From positions 1,043,501 through 1,107,500 of the forward strand of contig NZ_CP096670.1 in NCBI RefSeq assembly GCF_023238625.1: DNA of 64,000 bases. The letters are read 5' to 3'. Of the stretch, positions 8,356 through 16,545 are shown piece after piece. This DNA is from Agarivorans sp. TSD2052. GTDB lineage: Bacteria; Pseudomonadota; Gammaproteobacteria; Enterobacterales; Celerinatantimonadaceae. Every line of letters begins with the position of its first letter. The first letter of the stretch is position 1. Position numbers and translations under genes: made by a program. The notes below the pieces were generated by a model. It did no database searches. It was given only the letters and a program-made list of their open reading frames with translations, and was not told the origin of the DNA.

Positions 8356-9063
8356 CTACCACGCTATTTGTGTGCCATCCCAAGCCCAAAATTGTCCAGT
8401 GTGTTCGCTGGTTAACGTTGTTATTTTTTTCAATAAATAAGCGGCACTTTGTTCGCTGCTGAGTAGCTTAACCGCCGGAACATTTCGCTGAAATGGCTTC
8501 GATAACTCGGTGTTGGTAGTACCAGGATGCCAAGCGAGCACACATATTTTGGGATGGCTACGTTGCCACTCTATCGCAATGTTCTTCAACACCATATTCA
8601 GCGCCGCCTTTGAACTGCGGTAACTGTGCCAACCGCCTAAGCGGTTATCGGCAATGGAGCCTACTTTGGCAGAGATACTCACAAATACACCTGTTGTACT
8701 GGCTTTTATGGCGCTTGCTGCGTATTTGGCTAACATAAGGCTGGGCAAAGCATTGAGCTGCATACTTAACATGAAGTTGTCTGCTTGGCATTGGGCCAGG
8801 CTTTTTTCGGGCTTAAGTGTTGATGAGTGTAAAACCCCTACGCAGTTGATCAACCAATCTAGTTTATCTATTTGACTAAATAGTTGGGCAATACTCTGCT
8901 CGTTGCTTATATCAAGCGGTTGCCAATTAAGTTTAGGGTGTTGGAAGTGTTGAGGATTGACATGCCAAGTGGCAATGACTTGTTGTATATCTGATCGTTG
9001 GCAAAGTTGCTTGACTAACGCTAGGCCAATGCCACCGCTACCACCTACCACTAATACCTTCAT
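8356..9063 (-). CDS. SDR family oxidoreductase (C-factor-like)
   Basis: A 235-residue short-chain dehydrogenase/reductase. It opens with the nucleotide-binding motif VVGGSGGIGLALVKQL and has the NAG-equivalent LINCVG at about residue 80, the catalytic serine in VSISAKVGS and a YRSSK motif (catalytic Tyr and Lys). This resembles the CsgA/C-factor subgroup of SDRs. The open frame extends to 9084, but the ATG at 9063 begins exactly at the dinucleotide fold and has a GGGTA site upstream, so it is preferred. The gene stands alone on the minus strand; the substrate is unknown. Confidence 0.9.
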   Translation of the reverse strand: MKVLVVGGSGGIGLALVKQLCQRSDIQQVIATWHVNPQHFQHPKLNWQPLDISNEQSIAQLFSQIDKLDWLINCVGVLHSSTLKPEKSLAQCQADNFMLSMQLNALPSLMLAKYAASAIKASTTGVFVSISAKVGSIADNRLGGWHSYRSSKAALNMVLKNIAIEWQRSHPKICVLAWHPGTTNTELSKPFQRNVPAVKLLSSEQSAAYLLKKITTLTSEHTGQFWAWDGTQIAW

Positions 9064-9190
9064 TAAATGTACCCTGTTTGTCACTGTCGTTAATAGCTAT
9101 ACGCATAAACAGAGTCTGAAGTTTGCTGGCTGTGACAAGCATTAAGCAAAATAATGAGTGGGGTGAAGCAGAAGAGAACAGGAGGGAGTA

Positions 9191-9221
9191 ATAAAAGTGG
9201 CAAGCTGCAGGCTTGCCACTT
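9191..9221 (-). terminator. Intrinsic terminator after fadL
   Basis: Perfect 11-bp inverted repeat AAGTGGCAAGC / GCTTGCCACTT (9195-9205 and 9211-9221) with a 5-nt loop, followed on the minus strand by TTTTATT. It lies nine bases after the stop of the fadL gene. Confidence 0.85.
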
Positions 9222-9229
9222 AAGCCGGC

Positions 9230-10465
9230 TTAGAACAAGTGGCTGTATTGCATAGAGTAGTAAATAGCATCTGAGCGAGTGTGGCCAACTACTTCACCAA
9301 TTCCTGGAATACCACTCATTTCGCGTACTTCAACGTCTTCACCACGAACAAAGGCTAGGCCAAAGTCGATAGTCGCGTTTTTGTTTAAGTGGTAGCTTGC
9401 GCCTGCGGTGTACCAGTTACGATCTGAGTCTGGAATAGACAGTGAGCTAATCTCATCAACTACACCCTTGTCGTGCATGTAACCGGCACGGGCTGTCCAG
9501 GTATCGTTAATTTGGTAAGTACCACCAACACTAAACAACCATGAGTTTTGCCATTGGTAGCTTTTAACCGTAGCGTCTGGTGCTGAACCGGTAACGGTAA
9601 TATGTTCAAAATCACCCCAGCTAGTATGTTGCGCAGTGTAGTGAACCGCCCATTTAGGGCTGAGCTCATGGTAACCAGCAACTTGGAAAATGTTGGGAAG
9701 TGGAATGTGAATTTCGTCGTAGGCTTGGCCTTGATACTCTACTTTTCCGTCAGCCTTAAAAGTCGGGCTCATGCGGTAGCTGATACCTAAGCGGTTTTTA
9801 TCATTGATTTCGTAAGTGGCACCAACAATGCCGCCTAGGGCCCAACCGTCAGCTTCAACATCAACTAGCGTAGTCTCACTAAGTGGGTTGTCAGTAATTT
9901 GCCCATTACGTTTGAGTGTGCCTTCACCGTAAATCAGATCTAAACCCGCACCAATACTAAATTGTTGGTTAATGCGGTAAGACAGGCTTAGGTTAAGGTT
10001 AGAGGTAACGATTTCGGTTTTACCAAATAGGTCTACTGGGGTAATTGGTTTGCCGCTGTTATTTAGTGAGCTAATATCGGTACCCGTACCAAAGTTACTA
10101 AAGGCTGCCACACCCACCGCAAAGGCGTCGTTAATGGGGTGAATATAGTAGATGTTAGGAATGACTTTATTGTCGGCTGCGTCTGGTTCGCTTCCGTAGT
10201 CAATTGGACCGTAACTTACATCCTTAATGGTCACATCTACTTCAGCATAGGTTAAACCCAGCGATAAGGCTTTACGATCAAACATCGCCATGGCGGCAGG
10301 GTTACGTGACAATACCGAGGCATTATCAGCAATGACTGCATCACCAGAAAAAGCGCGGCCGATACCGGTTGCTGATTGGCTATTAAGTTGGAAGCCAGCC
10401 GCTAGGCTTTGGCCAGTGACTAGCGAAATGCTAAGGGCAAGTAGACTTAATTTACGTTTATTCAT
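9230..10465 (-). CDS. fadL: Long-chain fatty acid outer-membrane transporter FadL
   Basis: A 411-residue outer-membrane porin of the OmpP1/FadL family that imports long-chain fatty acids. A signal peptide of about 22 residues (ends SLAA) precedes the highly conserved FadL start GFQLNSQSATGIGRAFSGDA, with the NPA box in SVLSRNPAAMAMF, which forms the plugging N-terminal hatch. The remainder shows alternating beta-strands, ending in the C-terminal aromatic MQYSHLF typical of outer-membrane barrels. Length is near the usual 420-450. A FadR-like operator lies about 105 bp upstream, supporting a role in fatty-acid uptake under fatty-acid control. A second, more diverged FadL-family gene is at 16546. 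Confidence 0.92.
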   Translation of the reverse strand: MNKRKLSLLALSISLVTGQSLAAGFQLNSQSATGIGRAFSGDAVIADNASVLSRNPAAMAMFDRKALSLGLTYAEVDVTIKDVSYGPIDYGSEPDAADNKVIPNIYYIHPINDAFAVGVAAFSNFGTGTDISSLNNSGKPITPVDLFGKTEIVTSNLNLSLSYRINQQFSIGAGLDLIYGEGTLKRNGQITDNPLSETTLVDVEADGWALGGIVGATYEINDKNRLGISYRMSPTFKADGKVEYQGQAYDEIHIPLPNIFQVAGYHELSPKWAVHYTAQHTSWGDFEHITVTGSAPDATVKSYQWQNSWLFSVGGTYQINDTWTARAGYMHDKGVVDEISSLSIPDSDRNWYTAGASYHLNKNATIDFGLAFVRGEDVEVREMSGIPGIGEVVGHTRSDAIYYSMQYSHLF

Positions 10466-10967
10466 AACTGCTGGTCTCTAATATAGTTGCTTTCAGTCCG
10501 CTGGGCGTAACTGTATTGTTTTATTTTTGTAATAATCGAGGGCATCTTAGGTAACTGATCGGTCCTCTACAACTCCGACCAGAGCGAATATTCTAATATG
10601 AAAACTGTTAGTCGCAGTTAACTTGTGGCTGTTAAGCTAGATAAAACCTGAGTTTTCAGCTAATTATTTGGTTACTATTTGTTAACAAAAATGCAAACTA
10701 AGAGCGTTGTAGTAATTTGCTAAACTTTGATCTAGTAAGCAAAATCGCGAATTAACGCACCGAGCTTCGCTAAGGCTGACTGGCTCGTTATCGCATTAAA
10801 TCAGCTATCTATTTGAGCCAGTTTATTGCTATTTTGTTATTGATTAATGGAGTGGCCGATCATGTTTTATCAATGGTGCGGTTCCTAAGTGATAGTGTTT
10901 TTTGGGGTGTTTTATTGATAATTTTTGCTGCTTAAGCGGGTTCGTTCATCGATGTAGGCGCTCAGTG
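10466..10967. other. Intergenic region of about 500 bp between fadL and the next gene
   Basis: Contains the divergent promoters of fadL and the plus-strand genes. A FadR-like site lies at 10570-10586. Further right an 8-bp inverted repeat ACTGGCTC / GAGCCAGT (10779-10786 and 10815-10822), with a 28-nt loop and a following T-rich stretch, could be a terminator or the end of a small RNA. No supported coding frame is seen. Confidence 0.5.
10570..10586 (-). promoter_or_regulatory. Candidate FadR operator upstream of fadL
   Basis: Read on the minus strand the sequence CGCTCTGGTCGGAGTTG matches the FadR recognition pattern built around CTGGTCNGA followed by a T/G-rich half. It lies about 105 bp before the fadL start codon. 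FadR control of fadL is well known in Escherichia and Vibrio; here it is inferred from the site and the gene. A weaker related half-site (GATCGGTCC) is just to the left. Confidence 0.55.
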
Positions 10968-11342
10968 ATGCGCAAACAATACGGTTGTGCTTTGGGTATT
11001 TTGCTGGGGACGCTGATTAATGTTGCCTGTGCAGAACAAAGCCAGACCTTTCACGGTCATTTTGTCTGGGGGCATGAGGTGAGAGAATTCAGCCCCTGCA
11101 ATGGCGAGACTGTTTGGTGGCAAGGCGACTCCGGTTTAGTCGATGAGTTAGTCGATTACTATCAAGCAAATACTTCAAGCCCTTATCAAGCCATTTATGT
11201 GAGTTGGCGGGGGCAGTTATTACCTGCTGCTAAAGACGGTTTTGCGGCTGACTATCCAGCGGTATTGCAAGTGACCGAAGTGCTTAAATGGCAGCTTGCT
11301 ATTCCGCCCAGCTGCAAAGCGGGTATCACTCCATCAAGTTAA
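10968..11342 (+). CDS. Hypothetical exported protein
   Basis: A 124-residue protein with a clear N-terminal signal peptide (hydrophobic GCALGILLGTLINVACA, cleavage probably after the second alanine), so periplasmic or envelope. The mature part contains FHGHFVWGHEVREFSPCNG, a pattern of an HFxxGHExxxFxPC type seen in small COG3650-like or NlpE-related envelope domains, and a later cysteine that could form a disulfide with it. The frame is open from a TTG at 10902, but the ATG at 10968 begins the signal peptide and is preferred. It is followed 8 bp later by a small membrane-protein gene and then gloA2, probably one operon. Function unknown. Confidence 0.7.
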   Translation: MRKQYGCALGILLGTLINVACAEQSQTFHGHFVWGHEVREFSPCNGETVWWQGDSGLVDELVDYYQANTSSPYQAIYVSWRGQLLPAAKDGFAADYPAVLQVTEVLKWQLAIPPSCKAGITPSS

Positions 11343-11350
11343 GGATGACG

Positions 11351-11710
11351 ATGACGTCTATTTTGAAATGCTTATTTAGCCTTGTTACTGTGGCCGCGAG
11401 CCTTTCTAGTTTACTGGCGTTTGGTGTTAGCTGGTGGCCGCTATTGTTTATTGGCTTAGCCTTGTTTGTTGCTGCCTCAGTTTATTTTCAAAGCATTGAT
11501 TATATTGCTATTTTATTGGCTAGAGTTGGCGGCGTATTAGCGCTGCTGGGCTTGGCCTTATTGATGCTTGCGGCCACTGTTGGTGGTTCGTTTCATTTAT
11601 CTCCAAGCAATTGGTTAATGGCTGGCATGATGCTACTTATGGCTCTATTCGGCTTGAGTGGTTTTTTCTGGGGGGCTCGGGCTGCTGAAGCCATTTCTGA
11701 TAAGGATTAA
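11351..11710 (+). CDS. Hypothetical small integral membrane protein
   Basis: A 119-residue protein that is hydrophobic almost throughout, with about four membrane segments (roughly 5-25, 28-47, 55-78 and 85-108) and a short charged tail EAISDKD. I do not recognise the family. Two ATG codons lie close together (11345 and 11351); the second has an AAGG site at the better spacing and is chosen. It sits between an exported protein gene and gloA2, which begins two bases after its stop, so the three genes are likely co-transcribed. Confidence 0.65.
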   Translation: MTSILKCLFSLVTVAASLSSLLAFGVSWWPLLFIGLALFVAASVYFQSIDYIAILLARVGGVLALLGLALLMLAATVGGSFHLSPSNWLMAGMMLLMALFGLSGFFWGARAAEAISDKD

Positions 11711-11712
11711 CG

Positions 11713-12096
11713 ATGTTGAAAGCGATTCACCATGTGGCGATTATTTGTGCTGATTATGCTCGTGCGAAATATTTTTACACTGAAATATTGGGCTTAACGA
11801 TTGTGGCTGAGCATTATCGTCAGCAGCGAAATTCATACAAATTGGATTTAGCTTTGCCTAATGGTGAACAAATAGAATTGTTTTCTTTTGCCGAGGCTCC
11901 GCCTAGGCCTAGTTACCCTGAGGCACAAGGCTTACGCCATTTGGCTTTTGCTGTCGATGATATACAGCGGGTAGTGGCGTATTTAACGGGCAAGGGCATA
12001 GCGGTAGAGCCCATTCGGGTAGACCCTTATACCGGTAAACAATTCACTTTTTTCAATGACCCTGACGGTTTGCCCTTAGAGTTGTATCAGTTATAG
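11713..12096 (+). CDS. gloA2: VOC family protein, GloA2 (YaeR)-like
   Basis: A 127-residue vicinal-oxygen-chelate protein (glyoxalase/dioxygenase fold, two beta-alpha-beta-beta-beta repeats). It is very close to E. coli YaeR/GloA2 along its length: IHHVAIICADYARAKYFYTE at the start, QIELFSFAEAPPRPSYPEA in the middle, then GLRHLAFAVDD and FTFFNDPDGLPLELYQ at the end. Metal ligands are expected at the first histidine pair, the glutamate of IELFSF, the histidine of GLRHLAF and the final glutamate. The cellular substrate of GloA2 is not settled. It follows the preceding membrane protein by two bases. Confidence 0.9.
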   Translation: MLKAIHHVAIICADYARAKYFYTEILGLTIVAEHYRQQRNSYKLDLALPNGEQIELFSFAEAPPRPSYPEAQGLRHLAFAVDDIQRVVAYLTGKGIAVEPIRVDPYTGKQFTFFNDPDGLPLELYQL

Positions 12097-12229
12097 CTGT
12101 GTCTTGCTTTGGGCCTCTGTTACCGCCTTATGGGCTGTCCTTGTTACAATAGTCGCTCTTAATTTATTGATCCTTAACTTATTTTTTAACGTAGGCATAG
12201 GAATATAATAAGGTAGTAAAGGTTTTTTG

Positions 12230-13675
12230 ATGAGCAAGCAATTAGTATGGTTTCGAAATGATTTACGAACTAAAGACAACCAGGCCTTAACTACCGCAGT
12301 CGCTAGCGGTAAGCCGGTATTAGCGGTTTATCTTGTGTGCCGACATCAATGGAAACAACATCATTTAGCCCCCATTCAAGCTGATTTAATCATGCGTCGT
12401 TTGGCGCAACTTCAGCAAGATTTAGCCTTACTCAATATCCCATTATTGGTGGTTGAAATTGACAGTTTCAATCATGTGCCGCGGTGTTTAACCGAGCTTT
12501 GCCAGCAATACCAAATTAGCGATGTACACTGTCATTACCAATACGAACTTAATGAGCAGCAGCGCGACAATGCGGTATTGAGTGCCTTAAGTTCTAACAA
12601 CGTGAGTTTGCTGCAATATCATGGTGAATGTGTCATGCCGCCGGGCAGTGTGCTGACTAAAAACCGAGAAAATTTTAAGGTATTCACTCCCTTTCGAAAA
12701 ACGTGGGTGTCAGGCTTAACAGAACGAGAATTTAGTCCCATTGCTGCGCCTGCAGCGATTGATCAAGCGCTCCTTCCTGAAGCATTTTTAGCATTGTTGA
12801 AAAACAACTCGCCACTACCTTGTTCCTATGATCGAGCTGATAGCAGCAAATGGACTTGTGATGACCCCTCGATTATTCAACAGTTACGTGATTTTAGCGC
12901 CAGTAAAGCGGCCGATTATAAGCAAGATCGTGATTTCCCAGCCTTGGCTGCTACCAGTAACTTGTCCGCCTATTTAGCCTTGGGGATGTTGTCTCCACGC
13001 CAATGTTTAGCGCGGATTTATCTCGACCATCCTCACTGCTTAGACGCGCAAGAAGGAGGAGCGTTTACTTGGTTAAGTGAAATTGTTTGGCGAGAGTTTT
13101 ATCGCCACTTAATTGCGGTCAATCCCAGGTTATGTAAAGGCGAGGCCTTTTTGGCGTGGACTCAATCTATTGCTTGGCAACAAGACCTTCATCTATTACA
13201 AGCATGGCAACAAGGGCAAACGGGATACCCTATTATCGATGCGGCGATGCGCCAACTTAAATATACCGGTTGGATGCATAACCGCCTGCGTATGATTGTG
13301 GCCAGTTTTTTAACTAAAGATCTGTTGATTGATTGGCGCGAAGGCGAGCGCTGGTTTATGCAGCATTTAATTGATGGTGATTTTGCTTCCAACAACGGAG
13401 GATGGCAGTGGGCCGCATCAACAGGCACCGACGCTCAGCCTTATTTTCGTATATTTAACCCCACCACTCAGGCGCAACGTTTTGACCCCAATGGCGATTT
13501 TGTTCGCCATTGGGTTCCTGAGCTTAGCGACATTCCCGGTAAAAAAGTCCATCAACCGCATAGTTGGGCTGAAAAAAATGGGCACAGATTGGCTTATCCA
13601 CTGCCGATAGTGGATCACGCGATTCAGCGTAAATTAGCATTGAGCTTGTTTGAACAGGCTAAAAAAAGTACTTGA
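12230..13675 (+). CDS. phrB: Deoxyribodipyrimidine photolyase
   Basis: A 481-residue class I CPD photolyase that repairs UV-induced pyrimidine dimers using blue light. The N-terminal alpha/beta domain starts LVWFRNDLRTKDNQAL and binds the antenna cofactor. The FAD-binding helical domain includes FTWLSEIVWREFYRHL, GYPIIDAAMRQLKYTGWMHN and GDFASNNGGWQWAASTGTDA, all signature regions; the electron-transfer tryptophans lie in these. The length fits the family (470-490). The ATG at 12230 is chosen over a TTG three bases upstream. The stop codon overlaps the -35 element of the copA promoter. Confidence 0.96.
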   Translation: MSKQLVWFRNDLRTKDNQALTTAVASGKPVLAVYLVCRHQWKQHHLAPIQADLIMRRLAQLQQDLALLNIPLLVVEIDSFNHVPRCLTELCQQYQISDVHCHYQYELNEQQRDNAVLSALSSNNVSLLQYHGECVMPPGSVLTKNRENFKVFTPFRKTWVSGLTEREFSPIAAPAAIDQALLPEAFLALLKNNSPLPCSYDRADSSKWTCDDPSIIQQLRDFSASKAADYKQDRDFPALAATSNLSAYLALGMLSPRQCLARIYLDHPHCLDAQEGGAFTWLSEIVWREFYRHLIAVNPRLCKGEAFLAWTQSIAWQQDLHLLQAWQQGQTGYPIIDAAMRQLKYTGWMHNRLRMIVASFLTKDLLIDWREGERWFMQHLIDGDFASNNGGWQWAASTGTDAQPYFRIFNPTTQAQRFDPNGDFVRHWVPELSDIPGKKVHQPHSWAEKNGHRLAYPLPIVDHAIQRKLALSLFEQAKKST

Positions 13676-13702
13676 CCCTCCAGTTATAGGAGACTTTACA
13701 CT
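13672..13702 (+). promoter_or_regulatory. CueR-type (MerR family) promoter of copA
   Basis: TTGACC at 13672-13677 and TACACT at 13697-13702 are separated by 19 bp, the elongated spacer typical of MerR-family promoters, and the spacer contains the dyad CTCCAGTTATAGGAG. This is the expected operator for CueR, which is encoded just downstream of copA. The -35 element overlaps the stop codon of phrB. Confidence 0.82.
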
Positions 13703-13733
13703 ATACTCTGCATGCTGACTGGTGGAGTAAGTG

Positions 13734-16085
13734 ATGAGCATTACATTGGAGTTTCCTTTACAAGGGTTGCGCTGTGCTTCTTGTGTATCAAAAGTAGACG
13801 CTATCTTAAAACAACAAACCGCAGTGTTAGATAGCTCGGTAAACTTAGCCTTAAACAAGGTGCGCTTATCCACCAATCAAAGCGGGGTGCTGATTGCACT
13901 GCGGCAGCAGCTTAGCGATGCTGGCTTTGAGATACCCTTTGAGCAGCATACGCTGAAAATAGAAGGGCTAAATTGTGCCAGCTGTGTGGCCAAACTTGAA
14001 ACGGCACTGAACAAACTAGATGGCGTTGACAAGGTTGCGGTTAACCTAGCGCTCAATCAGCTCAGTGTTGAAGTCCTTCCTGATGCGCAGTATTTGGCAG
14101 CAGTGAAACAAGCGGTTGAACGCTGTGGTTTTAAAGTGGCTATGCAAAGCGAAAACATACCCAAAGCTCATGCCAAGGCCTTGCCTTGGCGGCTAATCAC
14201 CAGCCTTTTTTTGTCTATCCCACTAGTATTACCGATGTTGTTTAGCCAACTACATTTGCCAGCTGTATGGCAGTGGTTATTGGCTACGCCGGTACAGTTT
14301 TGGCTTGCTGCCCCTTTTTACCGGGGAGCTTGGCTAGCGCTAAAACATCGCACCAGCACCATGGATACCTTAGTGGTGATGGGAACATCCACCGCTTATT
14401 TGTACAGCCTGTATTTGTGGTTAAGTGGGGCGGGGGGGCATCTTTATTTTGAAGCCGCCGCAGTGATCATTAGTTTAGTATTGGTGGGTAAACACTTAGA
14501 GCAAAACGCCAAGCAGCAAGCCGCTAAAAATATTGCAGAACTGGTGAATTTAAGCCCTAAACTCGCTTCTCGAATTAACGCTCAAGGTATCGCCGAGTCA
14601 ATAGCCGTAGAGCGTTTAGCGCTAGGTGATCGATTATTGATTAAGCCTGGTGAAGTACTACCCGCTGATGGACAGGTGCACTGGGGAAGCAGTGAAGTGT
14701 CTGAAGCGGTGATCACTGGTGAAAGCAAACCCTTAACCAAGCAAGTAGGCGATAAAGTCTTGGCTGGCAGTTTGAATGGCTCAGGTTTATTGCAAGTCAC
14801 TGTGAGCGCCGAAAATAAAGACAGTACCCTTAATAAAATCATTCAATTGGTCAACGAGGCGCAATCAGGTAAAGCGCCTATTCAAGGTTTGGTTGATAAA
14901 ATAAGCCATTATTTTGTGCCGAGTATTTTGTTGATAGCCTTAAGCACGTTAGTGGTGTGGAGTATGCTGGGTGACTTTGCGCAAGGGATCGTGGCGGCGG
15001 TATCGGTATTGGTCATTGCTTGCCCTTGTGCTTTGGGCTTAGCGACGCCCACGGCATTAGTGGCGGGCACGGGAAGGGGCGCAAAGCTGGGTATTTTGTA
15101 TCGCAATATCGAAGCCTTAGAGCGCAGTCATCAAGTAACCAAAGTGGTGCTGGATAAAACAGGAACCCTTACTCAAGGCAAACCGAAACTGGTGAATATT
15201 CATAACGATAGTGCCCTGAGTGACGCGCAGTTGTTAGTGTTATGTGCTAGTGCTCAGCAGGGCAGTCAGCACCCTTTAGCCTCGGCAATGTTAGCCAAGG
15301 TCGACCCCGCTAAGCTATTACCTTTAGACCATTTTAATAGTTATCCTGGGGCAGGCATTGAAGCGCAAATCAGTGGTGAGCACGCAGGTTTACTATTTAT
15401 CGGAAACCAAGGCTTTATCGAGCAGCAAGACTTAGCGTTGAGTGAGCCGCAGTTGCAACTAGCTAAACAATGGCAACAACATGGTTTAACGGTTGTGTTT
15501 GTGGCGAAACCTGAAGCGGTCTTGGCGGTACTTGGTCTGGCTGATGTTGAGCGAGCCAATGCAAAAGCTACCGTAAAAGCCTTGCATCGATTAAAACTTG
15601 AAGTACATATGCTTAGTGGCGATGCCGAGGGCGTGACAGAAGACTTCGCCAATAAAATGGGGATTAGCGACTGGCAAGCTGAGTTACTCCCTGAACACAA
15701 GTTACAGCACGTTAAGCAGCTGCAAGGCAGCGGTGTGGTGATGATGGTCGGTGATGGTGTCAATGATGCGCCAGCCCTTGCGCAGGCTGATGTTGGTATC
15801 GCAATGGGCGGCGGAAGTGATATAGCCTTAAACAGCGCCGATGTAGTATTGATGCGTGATGATCCTTTGCTGATAGCGCAGGCGATTGCGCTAGCCAAGC
15901 GCACTTGGCAAACACTACAACAAAATTTGTTTTGGGCTTTTGTGTATAACCTGATAGGGGTGCCAATTGCGGCCATGGGCTTACTTAATCCCGCACTGGC
16001 CGGGGCTGCAATGGCTTTGAGCTCGGCCTGTGTAGTTAGTAATGCTGTACGTTTAAACTACTGGCAAGGGGAGCGTGATGTATAA
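13734..16085 (+). CDS. copA: Cu(I)-exporting P1B-type ATPase CopA
   Basis: A 783-residue heavy-metal P-type ATPase in the inner membrane that pumps Cu(I) out of the cytoplasm. Two N-terminal metal-binding domains carry GLRCASC (cysteines 14 and 17) and GLNCASC. Then follow eight membrane segments with the CPC metal site (residues 430-432, in VIACPCALGLATP), the actuator TGES motif, the phosphorylation motif DKTGTLTQG (Asp474) and the hinge MVGDGVNDAPALAQADVGIA. This CPC plus DKTGT pattern and the cueR gene downstream support copper specificity. A CueR-type promoter precedes it. The ATG at 13734 follows GGAG. Its last 8 bases overlap cueR. Confidence 0.96.
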   Translation: MSITLEFPLQGLRCASCVSKVDAILKQQTAVLDSSVNLALNKVRLSTNQSGVLIALRQQLSDAGFEIPFEQHTLKIEGLNCASCVAKLETALNKLDGVDKVAVNLALNQLSVEVLPDAQYLAAVKQAVERCGFKVAMQSENIPKAHAKALPWRLITSLFLSIPLVLPMLFSQLHLPAVWQWLLATPVQFWLAAPFYRGAWLALKHRTSTMDTLVVMGTSTAYLYSLYLWLSGAGGHLYFEAAAVIISLVLVGKHLEQNAKQQAAKNIAELVNLSPKLASRINAQGIAESIAVERLALGDRLLIKPGEVLPADGQVHWGSSEVSEAVITGESKPLTKQVGDKVLAGSLNGSGLLQVTVSAENKDSTLNKIIQLVNEAQSGKAPIQGLVDKISHYFVPSILLIALSTLVVWSMLGDFAQGIVAAVSVLVIACPCALGLATPTALVAGTGRGAKLGILYRNIEALERSHQVTKVVLDKTGTLTQGKPKLVNIHNDSALSDAQLLVLCASAQQGSQHPLASAMLAKVDPAKLLPLDHFNSYPGAGIEAQISGEHAGLLFIGNQGFIEQQDLALSEPQLQLAKQWQQHGLTVVFVAKPEAVLAVLGLADVERANAKATVKALHRLKLEVHMLSGDAEGVTEDFANKMGISDWQAELLPEHKLQHVKQLQGSGVVMMVGDGVNDAPALAQADVGIAMGGGSDIALNSADVVLMRDDPLLIAQAIALAKRTWQTLQQNLFWAFVYNLIGVPIAAMGLLNPALAGAAMALSSACVVSNAVRLNYWQGERDV

Positions 16086-16482
16086 AATTGGTGAAATGGC
16101 AAAGCGTTGTGGTTTGTCGGTAAAAACCGTGCGTTACTACCATGACATTGGTTTAGTCGAAGCCCTTAAGGCAGATAATGGCTACCGCTATTATCGCGCC
16201 GAGCAGATTGCCCATTTGCAATTTCTTGCCAATTGTCGGCAGTTAGGGTTTGGCCTACCCCAAAGCAAGCAGCTGTTGTCGTTGTATGTTGATAAACAAA
16301 GAAGTGCCGGAGAAGTAAAAAAGATTGCTCAGCAACATTTACTGGAAATAGAGCAGCGTATTGAACAATTACAGCAATTGCACCACAGTTTGGCGGTGGT
16401 GGTGGAGTGTTGTCAAGGTGGCCAACGGCCAGATTGTCCAATTATCGAAGGCTTAGCCAGTGGTCAAGGCTTAGAAAAATAG
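16078..16482 (+). CDS. cueR: Cu(I)-responsive transcriptional activator CueR
   Basis: A 134-residue MerR-family regulator that senses cytoplasmic Cu(I) and activates copA by untwisting a promoter with a long spacer. The winged helix-turn-helix starts YKIGEMAKRCGLSVKTVRYY, followed by a dimerisation helix. The metal loop has cysteines 112 and 120 in CQGGQRPDCP, exactly the spacing and numbering of the E. coli CueR ligands, and the tail IIEGLA also matches. It overlaps the end of copA by 8 bp, so it is expressed with its target and can feed back. The Cys-x7-Cys spacing supports monovalent copper (or silver/gold) rather than zinc. Confidence 0.94.
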   Translation: MYKIGEMAKRCGLSVKTVRYYHDIGLVEALKADNGYRYYRAEQIAHLQFLANCRQLGFGLPQSKQLLSLYVDKQRSAGEVKKIAQQHLLEIEQRIEQLQQLHHSLAVVVECCQGGQRPDCPIIEGLASGQGLEK

Positions 16483-16501
16483 TCTTAACATGCGGGCTTA
16501 G

Positions 16502-16540
16502 ATGAAACCTAGGGTAAGCGAGGGTTATCCTAGGTTTCAT
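16502..16540. terminator. Hairpin between convergent cueR and porin genes
   Basis: Perfect 12-bp inverted repeat ATGAAACCTAGG / CCTAGGTTTCAT (16502-16513 and 16529-16540) with possible further pairing of TAA/TTA inside the loop. It sits between the converging ends of cueR and the porin gene and could stop transcription from both sides, though no long T tract follows on either strand. Confidence 0.6.
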
Positions 16541-16545
16541 TATAG

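Noticed and set aside
15341-15976. 211-residue minus-strand frame inside copA
   Set aside because: It is antisense to the conserved ATPase domain of copA; its Ser/Ala/Cys-rich sequence is that of a shadow frame.
16502-16540. Perfect 12-bp repeat as a mobile-element end or attachment site
   Set aside because: It lies between two convergent gene ends and has no partner copy or integrase nearby; a terminator-type hairpin is simpler.
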